NCBI GenBank assembly: GCA_029259595.1
Contig: JAJDEW010000004.1
Coordinates: 1 to 64,000, forward strand
Direction: 5' to 3'
Origin: Planctomycetota bacterium
GTDB taxonomy: Bacteria > Planctomycetota > UBA1135 > GCA-002686595
DNA length: 64,000 bases
Positions within the stretch are counted from its first letter, which is position 1, and each line of letters opens with the position of its first letter. Of the stretch, positions 18,505 through 26,665 are shown piece by piece. The notes below the pieces were generated by a model that ran no database searches, was not told where the DNA came from, and was given only the letters and a program-made list of their open reading frames with translations. Position numbers and translations under genes: made by a program.

Positions 18505-19371
18505 ATGAAACGCATCGCCTGGATCACCTGCCACGTCCTGCCCGAGCCCGACGCCGACGAGGCGCTGGCGCTCGCGGCGCTCCGCGCGGCCGGTTGCGAG
18601 GTCACGACGGTGGCCTGGGACGCCCCGACCGGTGGTTCGGTGCAGGGTTTCGACCTGGCCGTCTTGCGCTCGTGTTGGAACTACTTCGAGGAGCCGGCTG
18701 GCTTTCGGTCCTGGGTGCGGCGCGCGGACGAGGAGACGCGGCTCTTGAACGGGGCCGGTGTCGTGGGCTGGAACGTCGACAAGGGCTACCTGGAGGCGCT
18801 CGCGCGCCGCGCCGTGCCGATCGTGCCGACGGTTTGGTTGCGACGCGGCGAGCTCACCGAGCTGGCGGCGCTCGTGCAGGCGCGTGGCTGGGGCGACGTC
18901 GTCGTCAAGCCGACGATCTCCGCCGGCTCGTTCTGCACGCGGCGCTTCCGCTCCGACGATGTCGCGGCCGGTCAGGGATTTCTCGACCGCGCGCTGGTCG
19001 AGCGCGACATGCTCGTGCAGGAGTACGTGCCCTCGGTCGAGACGAGCGGCGAGCGCTCGCTCGTGTGGATCGACGGCGCCTTCACGCATACCGTCGTCAA
19101 GGCGCCGCGTTTCGATGACGACGACGAGTCGGTCTCCGGTGCAGAGGCGCCGCTCGCGGACGAGTTGGCCCTGGGGGAAGCGGCGCTCGCGGCGGCCTGC
19201 GCCGACGGAGGCTTCGACCGCGACGAGCTCTTCTACGCTCGCGTGGACACGGTCGAGCACGGGGGCCGGCGCGTCCTGTCCGAGCTCGAGCTGCTCGAGC
19301 CCTCGCTGTTTCTCTTGCAGTCGCCGCCCGCGCTCGAGCGCTTCGTGGCCCGACTCGTCGCGCGCGCCTGA
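18505..19371 (+). CDS. ATP-grasp enzyme, DcsG/RimK-like
   Basis: A 288-residue cytosolic protein of the ATP-grasp superfamily, closest in style to DcsG (cycloserine biosynthesis ligase) and related RimK/glutathione-synthetase proteins. Visible motifs are DLAVLRSCWNYFEEP, VGWNVDKGYL, GDVVVKPTISAGSF (nucleotide-binding lysine strand), VQEYVPSVETSGERSLVWIDG, and RVDTVEHGG...LSELELLEPSLF (metal-binding Asp/Glu). It should form an amide or ester bond using ATP, substrate unknown. No other cycloserine genes are nearby, so that pathway is not implied. A GTG at 18,502 precedes the ATG and could be the start. Confidence 0.82.
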   Translation: MKRIAWITCHVLPEPDADEALALAALRAAGCEVTTVAWDAPTGGSVQGFDLAVLRSCWNYFEEPAGFRSWVRRADEETRLLNGAGVVGWNVDKGYLEALARRAVPIVPTVWLRRGELTELAALVQARGWGDVVVKPTISAGSFCTRRFRSDDVAAGQGFLDRALVERDMLVQEYVPSVETSGERSLVWIDGAFTHTVVKAPRFDDDDESVSGAEAPLADELALGEAALAAACADGGFDRDELFYARVDTVEHGGRRVLSELELLEPSLFLLQSPPALERFVARLVARA

Positions 19372-19379
19372 GCGCGCTC

Positions 19380-20171
19380 TCAGTCGCCGAGACCGCGCGC
19401 GACCTTGGTCGCTTCCTGGATCGCACGCGCCAGGACCGAGCGGATACCGCCGTCCTCGAGCGTCAGGAGTCCCGCGATCGTGCAGCCCGCGGGCGTCGTG
19501 ACGTCGTCCTTCAAGGCAGCGGGATGACGCCCCTCGGCGAGCAGGAGTTGCGCCGAGCCCAGGAGCGTCTGCGCCGCCAGTTCGAGGGCCGCGTCGCGCG
19601 GTAACCCCATCATGACGCCACCGTCCGCGAGCGCTTCGAGCACCACGAATGCGAAGGCCGGGCCACTGCCCGAGAGGCCGGTGACGGCGTCCATGTGCTT
19701 CTCCTCGAGCTCGAGGCAACGCCCGACGGCCGTGAACACCTGTTGGGCGGCTGCGAGGTCCGTCGCGGTCGCGCCGGGCCCCGGCGCGATCACGGTCATC
19801 CCCGCACGAACGCGCGCCGGCGTGTTCGGCATCGCGCGGATCAGTCGCGAGCGCGGCAACCACTCGGCGAGCCGCTCCAACCGCACGCCGGCGCAGGCGC
19901 TGACGACGAGCTTGTCCGTGAGCGCGTCAGCGAGCTCGGGACACAACGTCGCGGCCGTCGCCGGCTTCACGGCGAGGAGCACGATGTCCGCCGTGCTGAC
20001 CGCCGCCCGGTTGTCGTTCGACGCGTCGACTCCGTGGCGCGCCGCGAGCGCCGCGATGCGCTCGCGGCGCCGGGCCGTGACCCGCAGCGCACCGGGTGCG
20101 ACGCCCGAGTCCAGCAGCCCGCCGAGCAAGGCCTCGCCGAGCGATCCGCAACCGAGAATCGTGATCTGCAT
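19380..20171 (-). CDS. proC: Pyrroline-5-carboxylate reductase
   Basis: A 263-residue enzyme reducing 1-pyrroline-5-carboxylate to L-proline with NAD(P)H. The N-terminal Rossmann segment is ITILGCGSLGEALLGGLL. Family blocks are VLLAVKPATAATL, RLIRAMPNTPARV, GLSGSGPAFAFVVLEALADGGV and the C-terminal signature DDVTTPAGCTIAGL, close to the ProC consensus. Length is normal. TAGGCT lies 6 nt upstream of the ATG, and its TA is the end of the 165-bp inverted-repeat element at 20,182. Confidence 0.95.
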   Translation of the reverse strand: MQITILGCGSLGEALLGGLLDSGVAPGALRVTARRRERIAALAARHGVDASNDNRAAVSTADIVLLAVKPATAATLCPELADALTDKLVVSACAGVRLERLAEWLPRSRLIRAMPNTPARVRAGMTVIAPGPGATATDLAAAQQVFTAVGRCLELEEKHMDAVTGLSGSGPAFAFVVLEALADGGVMMGLPRDAALELAAQTLLGSAQLLLAEGRHPAALKDDVTTPAGCTIAGLLTLEDGGIRSVLARAIQEATKVARGLGD

Positions 20172-20177
20172 CGTACA

Positions 20178-20183
20178 AGCCTA
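20178..20183 (-). promoter_or_regulatory. Putative leaderless -10 box (TAGGCT) of proC, at the edge of an inverted-repeat element
   Basis: On the minus strand TAGGCT is followed by 6 nt and the proC ATG. The first two bases (TA) are the terminal dinucleotide of the repeat element. Confidence 0.45.
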
Positions 20184-20346
20184 GCAGCCTGATGAAAAAG
20201 TCATCCGGCGCGCTGCACGCGTCCGGAAAGCCCGGCCGGCACCCGAAAGCCTCGCCGAATCGACCGATTCGCCTGCGTTCTCGCGCACCCGCCGGGCCTC
20301 CCGGTCGCATGCATCGCATCCGAAGCACTTTTCCATCAGGCTGCTA
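20182..20346 (-). repeat. 165-bp inverted-repeat element, family A copy 1 (MITE-like)
   Basis: Bounded by TAGCAGCCTGATG and its complement CATCAGGCTGCTA, with longer imperfect terminal repeats and a central palindrome around CGAATCGACCGATTCG. A second 165-bp copy occurs inverted at 41,668 and a shortened one at 57,374. It has no coding capacity. Its CTTTTTCATCAGGCTGCTA end faces proC, 10 bp from the start codon. Confidence 0.85.
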
Positions 20347-20417
20347 GCCAACCTCCCTCCGGAGCTCGCCCGCCTTCCGGGCTTGACCGCGAAGCCGTGG
20401 GCAGGAGGGAGGGCGCC

Positions 20418-22610
20418 TCAGTTCGACCTCGAGCGCGGCCACCAGCGCCAGAGCGCGGGCAGGACGACGAGGTCGGCGACCAGGGCGGCGCAGGCGCCGA
20501 TGGCGGTTAGCAGACCGAAGCGCGCCGTGGGGGCGAAGCCGGAGCAGACGAGGGTCGCGAAGCCGAGGGCGAGCGCGCTGGAGGAGATGGCGGCGGCGGG
20601 TGCGACGCGGGCGAAGGCGCGCACCCGCAGGCGGGGCGAGCGGCCGCGGGCGGCGTGCAGGATGTGGAACGTGTTGTCGACGGCCAGGCCGAGGACGACG
20701 GCGGCGACCATGACCGTGGCGCCGTCGAGGGGGAACGACAGGGCGTAGGCCGTCGTGAGGACGGCGGCGACGGGGACCAGGTTGACGACGACGGCGCTCG
20801 CGAGGTCGCGCAGGCTGCGGACGACGACGAGGAAGAAGAGCGTCGTCGCCAGGAGCGTCCAGGCCAGCGAGCTCGTCAGCGTTTCGACCAGCGTGCGTTG
20901 CATCGCGAGCGTGGCGGGGAGCGAGCCGGCGACGAAGGCTTCGGACACGACGACGGCGCCCAAGGGACGTCCGACGAGGTCGTGTGCGACGGACTCGAGC
21001 GCGGCGAAGAGCGCGCGGCACTGGTCCTCGCCGCCGGTCGGAAAGCGCAGGGTCCAGCGCGCCAGACGCCCGTCCTCGGACAGCCGCGCGGCGCGCCGCT
21101 GGGCCGCCGGTGCGACCAGGGCCGCCGCGAAGCCCGCGCGCTCGCGAACTTCGGCGGCCACGTCGCCGGGGCCGAAGACGCCCCGCACGCCGCTGGTGCT
21201 CGTGAGTGCGGCTCGCACCTCGGACCAGGCCGGAGCGAGCGGCGACCAGGCCGGGCCGTCGTCCGCCGCGCGCAGGACGAGCTCGACCGTGGACAGGGCC
21301 GCGCCCTCGGCTTCGAGCGCGACGAAGTCGTCGCGGACGGCGTGGCCCGCGGGAAAGTAGTGCAGCGCGTTGGTTTCGTGCGGCAGGTTCGCGCCGGCCA
21401 GGGCACCGGCCACGAGCAGCGGAACGAGCGCCGCGCCGACGAGCCGGCGTCGGCGGGTGGCGCCCAGGGCGAGCCGGCGCCAGCGTCGGGAACCGGTCCT
21501 GGTACGCGCACGTGAGCCGGAGCTCGGCGGACAGGCCGCGAGCAGCGGCGTACACCCGAAGAAGGCCAGGGGGACCACGATCAAGACGGCGAGCGCCACC
21601 GTCGCCCCGAACAGTTCGACCGAACGCAGTTGCGCGAGGACGAAGATCCCGAAGCCCGTCGCCGTCGTGACCGAGGCGAGCAGTCCGGCGCCCAGCTTCT
21701 CGCGCAGCGCCGCGCGCGCGGCGGCCTGCGGGGGCTCGCCGAGCCGGGTACGGCGCCGGAAGGCCACGACGAGGTGCAGCGTCGAGGCGAGCACGACGAC
21801 GAAGCTGACCGGTCCCACGCTGACGAGGATCAGGTCGCCCGCCACGCCACACAAGGCGAGCCCGGCGCGCGCGCCCGACGAAGCCAGGATCGCCGGCAGA
21901 CAGGCGATGAGCGCGAGCCGGAACGACCGTAGGCAGAGGGCCGTCGCGAGGAAGGCGCAGAGCACGAGCAGGGGGGCGAAGACGCGCTCGATCCGCGCGG
22001 CCTCGGCGTCGAGCGCGGTGGAGAGCAGCGGATGGCCGGCCGCGCGCAGTTCGAGGCCGTGTGCGGTGGCTTCGTCGCGGAGGGTGCGCAGGCTCGCTGC
22101 CAAAGCGGCGCGTTGTTCGGGCTGGGCGTCGGGCGCGATCGAGAGGACGAGGTCCAATCGTCCGCGCGCGGCGTCGACCAGATCGAGGGCGCGGACCACG
22201 GGCCGCCGCGCGAGTTGCGCGAGCTCGAAGGCGTCCGCACCTCGCTCGGGGGCTCGCGAGTTCGCGCTGACGTCGCGCGCGACCTCGAACGTCTCCGAGG
22301 GGTCGAGGACGTCGTGCACGGCGGGCTCCGCACGCAAGCGCCGCACTCCGGAGCGCAGCCAGGCGACGTCCGCGGGCTCTGCACCGTCGAGGCCCGCGCA
22401 GCGCACCAGCACGAGCTCGTCGCCTCCAAAGCGCTCCTGGAGCAGGGCATAGCCCGCGTCACCCCCCGCCTGCGCGACCCAGTTCGAAAGACGGTTGTCG
22501 ATCCGCCAGCCCAGGGCCAAGGTGGTCGTCGCACCGCAGGCCGCGAGCCAGGCGAGCCACAGGCCGAGGGCCAGGCGTCTTCCTGGGCGGACCGGTTCGC
22601 TCGTCGTCAT
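20418..22610 (-). CDS. RND superfamily / MMPL-type exporter
   Basis: A 730-residue membrane protein with two repeats, each a membrane helix, a soluble domain and a five-helix bundle. Helix 1 is ALGLWLAWLAACGATTTLAL; the first bundle contains FAPLLVLCAFLATALCL and GPVSFVVVLASTLHLVVAF; the second ends with ATVMVAAVVLGLAVDNTFHILHA, the MMPL/RND loop with a membrane aspartate. It probably moves hydrophobic or lipid substrates out of the inner membrane using the proton gradient, as in MmpL and hopanoid HpnN-like exporters. The start MTTSEPVRPG at 22,610 is chosen because upstream in-frame sequence lacks homology-like character. Confidence 0.85.
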   Translation of the reverse strand: MTTSEPVRPGRRLALGLWLAWLAACGATTTLALGWRIDNRLSNWVAQAGGDAGYALLQERFGGDELVLVRCAGLDGAEPADVAWLRSGVRRLRAEPAVHDVLDPSETFEVARDVSANSRAPERGADAFELAQLARRPVVRALDLVDAARGRLDLVLSIAPDAQPEQRAALAASLRTLRDEATAHGLELRAAGHPLLSTALDAEAARIERVFAPLLVLCAFLATALCLRSFRLALIACLPAILASSGARAGLALCGVAGDLILVSVGPVSFVVVLASTLHLVVAFRRRTRLGEPPQAAARAALREKLGAGLLASVTTATGFGIFVLAQLRSVELFGATVALAVLIVVPLAFFGCTPLLAACPPSSGSRARTRTGSRRWRRLALGATRRRRLVGAALVPLLVAGALAGANLPHETNALHYFPAGHAVRDDFVALEAEGAALSTVELVLRAADDGPAWSPLAPAWSEVRAALTSTSGVRGVFGPGDVAAEVRERAGFAAALVAPAAQRRAARLSEDGRLARWTLRFPTGGEDQCRALFAALESVAHDLVGRPLGAVVVSEAFVAGSLPATLAMQRTLVETLTSSLAWTLLATTLFFLVVVRSLRDLASAVVVNLVPVAAVLTTAYALSFPLDGATVMVAAVVLGLAVDNTFHILHAARGRSPRLRVRAFARVAPAAAISSSALALGFATLVCSGFAPTARFGLLTAIGACAALVADLVVLPALWRWWPRSRSN

Positions 22611-22872
22611 CCTGTCGGTGGGACCGTGGCGAACACGTTCCGCTGGGGCAGCACGCTCGCTGGCGCAGGATGACAAACGCGGTGAGGGAGCTGAAGCCCG
22701 AGCGGAGAAAGCGGCGCAACATCGGAAGGACGTCGTGCCGCAGGCGAGGGGGGAGGGAGCCGCAGCGGGGAGGTCTCAGCGGCCTTCACGATCGAAGCCA
22801 CGAGCGCGAGCTCCTACGTCGGGACGACCGCAGAGCCCTCCCCCGGCAGCTGGGGAGAGGGGGAGAAGGGGG
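22611..22872. other. Intergenic gap without a gene
   Basis: Nothing convincing lies between the exporter start and the coiled-coil gene stop. Open frames here are short or antisense to the neighbours. Confidence 0.4.
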
Positions 22873-23160
22873 TCAGTGAACGAGCTTCTCGTAGAGGTCG
22901 CTGGCAGTCTGTCGGAAGTCCACGAGGGCCTCGTCGACATCCCTCTGGACGTCCGCCCAGCCTTCGCTCGACGAACGCGCGGCGCGCTCGAGGCGTTCGC
23001 GTGCGAGCCGCGCCTTCTGGTGCGCCTCGTGCACCGTTCGTCGAAGCGCGGCGCGCGCCTCCTCCTCGAGGGCGGCGAGGTTCTCTTCCGCTTCTCTCAC
23101 TCGAGCGTCGAGCAGGTCGAGCTGTCCGCGGGCAGAGTTCAAGTAGGTGGCACGGTTCAT
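22873..23160 (-). CDS. Small coiled-coil protein
   Basis: A 95-residue soluble protein, almost wholly helical, with heptad-like spacing (LDARVREAEENLAALEEEAR, ARLARERLERAARSS). No domain is recognised. The start at 23,160 follows a strong GGAGG ribosome-binding site at a 6-nt spacing, one of the clearest in the window, which argues for a real gene. A role as a small structural or scaffold protein is only a guess. Confidence 0.65.
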   Translation of the reverse strand: MNRATYLNSARGQLDLLDARVREAEENLAALEEEARAALRRTVHEAHQKARLARERLERAARSSSEGWADVQRDVDEALVDFRQTASDLYEKLVH

Positions 23161-23901
23161 CGGGGCCTCCGATCGTTTCCTGGGAGAGAGTGTGTTCATG
23201 GGAAGTGGGCGCAGTCAGGGGGTCACTCGGTCGGTGAGGCGTGCGTGGGTTCCGCCTTCGGAGCGGAAGCGCTGCCGGGAGAACGAAGGGTGCAAGCCGC
23301 ATGCCAGCGCACGCCGTGGCCCCGCGCCGCCTCCGCACGTGCCCTTCGGCGGCGCGGGCCTGACCTGTTCGGGTACCACGACCCGATCGCAGGGCGATCC
23401 CCGTGAGACGAATGCGACCGCGCCGCGCGCCGTTCCAGCGTTCGCTTGGGCTGACCCGATCATGCCCCTGCTGTCTTGGCGTCCTTGCGCCCGTGGCTGC
23501 GTTGCAGCCTCCGAGTCTCGACGAAGACGCGTCGTCGCTGCGCCTTGCCACGAACGCAAGGCCACCAAGCACAGGGAGCGAAGGATTGCGTCACTCCACG
23601 AGCGACGTGCTCGAAGGTTGTCCAGCTGCGACAGGCGCGCACCCAGGGCCTGACCGGTTCGGTTCGTGAAAGTTCAGTCGTTTCCGCCGTCCCGCGCTCC
23701 GTCGGCCGTCGTACTCGTTGCGCGCAGGCGCCCGGCGTACGACGTCAGAGCACCCCCGTGGAGACGACTTCCGCCGACGTCTTTTCGGGGAATGGGGGTA
23801 TGTTGGCCGATTGGACGCCGCGCGCGAGACAGGATGATGACCGCTTCGCACCACCGATCGTCGGGCCGGACCCGTGAGCCGCGTCGCCCGAGGCGGTCTT
23901 C
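23161..23901. other. 740-bp intergenic region before the polyketide operon
   Basis: No gene supported. Several overlapping open frames on both strands have arginine- and serine-rich translations typical of non-coding GC-rich DNA. A TATGTT hexamer at 23,799-23,804 is a possible promoter element for the operon that starts at 23,902. Local imperfect inverted repeats occur around 23,470-23,580 (GGCGTCCTTGCG opposite CGCAAGGCC). Confidence 0.4.
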
Positions 23902-24987
23902 GTGAGTGTCCTGCTCGCGACCGAGGTCGCCTTTCCCGAGCACCGCGTCAGCCAGGAAGAGGTCACCGACCACATCGGGCGCTGGCTGGAAGACGCCGGG
24001 CGCGATGCGCGGCGCATCCGAGCGATTCTCGCGAATGCGGGTGTCGCCGAGCGCCATGCTGTCCTGTCGCCGGACGAGCTCTTTCGTCCCCGCGATCTGG
24101 GCGAGCGCAATGCGCTCTACACGCAGCATGCCCCGCGGCTCGCCGAGCAGGCCACGCGACGCGTGCTGGAGCGCCTCGACCTCTCGTCGGAGTGCATCGA
24201 CCTCGTGACGTCGGTCTCCTGCACGGGCTTCATGATCCCTTCGCTCGACGCGCACCTCGCGAATCGCTTGCCGCTGAACTCCCGCATCCGTCGCATGCCC
24301 CTGACGCTGCTCGGTTGCGCGGGCGGAGCGATGGGGCTGTCCCACGCGCACGACCACCTCGGCGCGCACCCCGCGGCCTGCGGGCTCGTCGTCGCCGTGG
24401 AGCTCGCGAGCCTGTCCTTCCAGTCGACGGACCACTCGATGGCGCACCTCGTCTCGAGCGCGCTCTTCGGCGACGGAGCCGGGGCCTGCATCCTCGTCGG
24501 CGAGGCTTCCCCCTTGCTGCGCGGTCGGACCGACGTCGTGCCCCGGATCCGCTCGACGGCCACGTGCTTCTTCCACGCCTCGCTGGAGGCAATGGGGTTC
24601 GACGTGCGGACCACCGGCTTCCACATGATCCTCGACGCGCGCATCCCCGCCTTCCTGGCCGAGACGATCTGGCCGGAGGTCGAGCGCTTCCTCGCGGAAA
24701 ACGGGCTCGAAGTCGGGGACGTCGAACACTGGCTCGTTCATCCCGGCGGACGCAGGATCCTCGACACCGTCGAAGCTTGCCTGGCGCGCGGCCCTCAGGT
24801 GCTCGCGACGTCGCGGCGCGTGCTGCGCGAGCACGGCAACCTGTCGTCGGCCTCGATCCTGGCCTTGCTGCGGACCTTCGCGGACGAGGGAGGCGCCCGG
24901 ACCGGCGAGCGTGGTCTGATCCTGGCCTTCGGTCCCGGCTTCAACGCCGAGCTGTTGCTCGTCGAGTGGGGCCCCGCGCAGGCGTGA
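23902..24987 (+). CDS. Type III polyketide synthase (chalcone/stilbene synthase family)
   Basis: A 361-residue homodimeric ketosynthase-like enzyme. The catalytic triad is visible: Cys107 in TSVSCTGFMIPS, His280 in HWLVHPGGRRIL and Asn313 in EHGNLSSASIL. The active-site context and the GFGPGFN-like end (AFGPGFNAELLLVEW) fit bacterial type III PKSs that extend fatty acyl starters with malonyl-CoA into alkylresorcinols or alkylpyrones. It starts with GTG. It is the first gene of a three-gene operon with a methyltransferase and a flavoprotein, each joined by a 4-bp GTGA overlap, the order known from srsABC of Streptomyces griseus. The exact product is inferred. Confidence 0.93.
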   Translation: MSVLLATEVAFPEHRVSQEEVTDHIGRWLEDAGRDARRIRAILANAGVAERHAVLSPDELFRPRDLGERNALYTQHAPRLAEQATRRVLERLDLSSECIDLVTSVSCTGFMIPSLDAHLANRLPLNSRIRRMPLTLLGCAGGAMGLSHAHDHLGAHPAACGLVVAVELASLSFQSTDHSMAHLVSSALFGDGAGACILVGEASPLLRGRTDVVPRIRSTATCFFHASLEAMGFDVRTTGFHMILDARIPAFLAETIWPEVERFLAENGLEVGDVEHWLVHPGGRRILDTVEACLARGPQVLATSRRVLREHGNLSSASILALLRTFADEGGARTGERGLILAFGPGFNAELLLVEWGPAQA

Positions 24988-25571
24988 CGCCGATGCTGGT
25001 CGCGAACAGCTTGCTCTGCGCCTTCGTGGCCTTGCAACGGGGCTTCGAGCTGCTGCTTTCGCGCCGCAATCGGCGCAGGCTGCGCGACCTCGGTGTCGGG
25101 GCAGGTCACGATCCGGCGTACCCGGCCATGGTCCTGGTCCACGTGCTCCTGATCGCGGGCAGCGCGCTCGAGCCCTGGCTCTGTGAGCGCCCGTTTCTCC
25201 CGGCCGTGGGCTATCCCGCGCTCGTGGTGTTTCTCCTCGCGCAAGCGGGACGCGTCTGGATCGTACGCACGCTGGGCGAGCACTGGAACGTCCGCATCCT
25301 CGCTAGCGCTCCGCGCGGCATCGTGACCGGCGGGCCGTATCGCTGGATCCGCCATCCCAACTATCTCGTCGTCCTGATCGAAGCGGCGACGTTGCCGCTC
25401 GTTCACTCCGCGTGGATGACGTGGTGCGTCGTACAGGCCTTGCACGTGCCCGTGCTCGCGCGGCGCATCCGGGACGAAGAGCGCGTGCTGAGCGCCGATC
25501 CCGAGTGGCGGGCTTCGATGGGGCCCAAGCCGCGCTTCCTGCCGCTCAGACGGCGCAGGTCCGGGGCGTGA
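24984..25571 (+). CDS. ICMT-like membrane methyltransferase, SrsB-like
   Basis: A 195-residue integral membrane protein of the isoprenylcysteine carboxyl methyltransferase family. Four or five hydrophobic segments are followed by the conserved C-terminal block GPYRWIRHPNYLVVLIE and the helix RRIRDEERVL, which bind S-adenosylmethionine. In the srs pathway the equivalent enzyme O-methylates the alkylresorcinol ring. The start is taken as GTG at 24,984, overlapping the synthase stop; ATG at 24,993 is also possible. Confidence 0.88.
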   Translation: MTPMLVANSLLCAFVALQRGFELLLSRRNRRRLRDLGVGAGHDPAYPAMVLVHVLLIAGSALEPWLCERPFLPAVGYPALVVFLLAQAGRVWIVRTLGEHWNVRILASAPRGIVTGGPYRWIRHPNYLVVLIEAATLPLVHSAWMTWCVVQALHVPVLARRIRDEERVLSADPEWRASMGPKPRFLPLRRRRSGA

Positions 25572-26665
25572 CCGTCGTCATCGTCGGCGGCTCGGTAGGC
25601 GGTGCGACGACGGCGCTCGCGCTGGCGCGCGCGGGCGTGGCTTCGGTGGTGCTGGAGCGCCGGAGCGAGGCGCTCGACAAGGTCTGCGGCGAAGGCCTGC
25701 AGCCCGCGGGTCGCGCGCTCCTGTCCGGGCTCTTGCCCGAGCTGGACGAGCTCGGCGCACCGTTCGAGGGCTTGCGCTTCCACCTGGGCGGTGGACGAAC
25801 GCTGGCGTGGTCGTTTCCGGACGCACTGCACGGCGTCGGAGTCGAGCGTCTGGCCCTGGACCGCGCCATGCGCGCGGCGCTCGCGCGCGAGGACCGCATC
25901 GACTGGCGTCCCGGTGTGGCGTTGCGGTCGCTCGAGCGGACGGCGGACGGCTGGCGGCTCGAAACGACGGAGGGCGGTCTCGAGGCTGCACAGGTCGTCG
26001 CCGCCGACGGGGTCGCCTCGTCGCTGCGTGGTGCGTCGGGACGCGCGCGCGGACGCCCGCGTGGCCGCCACGGTCTACGCCTGCGCTTCGCGGACGTTCG
26101 ACGGCCGGCGCACGAGGTGGCCGTGCACTTCGGCACTGGCGTCGAGGCGTACGTGACGCCGCTCGGCGGGGGCCGCACTTCCGTCGCGTTGCTCGGTGAC
26201 GGCGAACGCCTGGCGGCGGCGCGGCGCGGCGCGTGGCCTGCGCTCCTGTCGGAACTGGGGCTCGATCCGGGCGGGACGCTCCAGGGCGAGCCCGCGCTGT
26301 GGTTGCATCGTGGTGCGCGCACGCGCCGCGTCGCGGCAGACGGGCTCTTCTTCGTCGGAGACGCGGCACTCGTGCTCGACCCGATCTCGGGGGCCGGCAT
26401 GACGCTGGCGGTAGTCGGTGGCGAACGCTGCGCGCGGGCGCTCGCACGCATCGCGGGCGGCGCCGCGCCTGGAGCGGAGGAACGTGCCTACACGCGGGAC
26501 TTGCACGCTGCGACACGCCCGTTCGAGCGCCTGACGGCTTTTCTGCTCTTGGTCGCGCGCTCGCCGCTCGTGCGGCGCGGCGCCGGGCGAGTGCTCGCGG
26601 CAGCGCCGTCCTGGATCGAACGCTTGGCGCGACCGACGCTCGGCGTCAGGGAGCGCTCGGTGTGA
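25568..26665 (+). CDS. FAD-dependent oxidoreductase, SrsC-like / geranylgeranyl-reductase family
   Basis: A 365-residue flavoprotein. The N-terminal dinucleotide motif is VVIVGGSVGGATTALALARAG (residues 2-22), followed by LERR and KVCGEGLQPAGRALL, which occurs in geranylgeranyl reductase and related PHBH-fold enzymes. The second FAD block is DGLFFVGDAALVLDPISGAGM. In the srs-type operon the flavoprotein hydroxylates the phenolic lipid to a quinol or quinone. It starts with GTG overlapping the previous stop. Its last 20 bp overlap the 3' end of the convergent gene. Confidence 0.88.
   Translation: MTVVIVGGSVGGATTALALARAGVASVVLERRSEALDKVCGEGLQPAGRALLSGLLPELDELGAPFEGLRFHLGGGRTLAWSFPDALHGVGVERLALDRAMRAALAREDRIDWRPGVALRSLERTADGWRLETTEGGLEAAQVVAADGVASSLRGASGRARGRPRGRHGLRLRFADVRRPAHEVAVHFGTGVEAYVTPLGGGRTSVALLGDGERLAAARRGAWPALLSELGLDPGGTLQGEPALWLHRGARTRRVAADGLFFVGDAALVLDPISGAGMTLAVVGGERCARALARIAGGAAPGAEERAYTRDLHAATRPFERLTAFLLLVARSPLVRRGAGRVLAAAPSWIERLARPTLGVRERSV

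Noticed and set aside
20182..20346. Full insertion sequence with transposase
   Set aside because: The element is 165 bp and has no coding capacity; only a non-autonomous element fits.
22495..23406. Plus-strand gene covering the coiled-coil region
   Set aside because: The minus-strand coiled-coil frame has a GGAGG site and heptads; the plus frame does not.
23161..23901. tRNA or small RNA gene before the polyketide operon
   Set aside because: I found no cloverleaf or anticodon-stem pattern; only weak inverted repeats.
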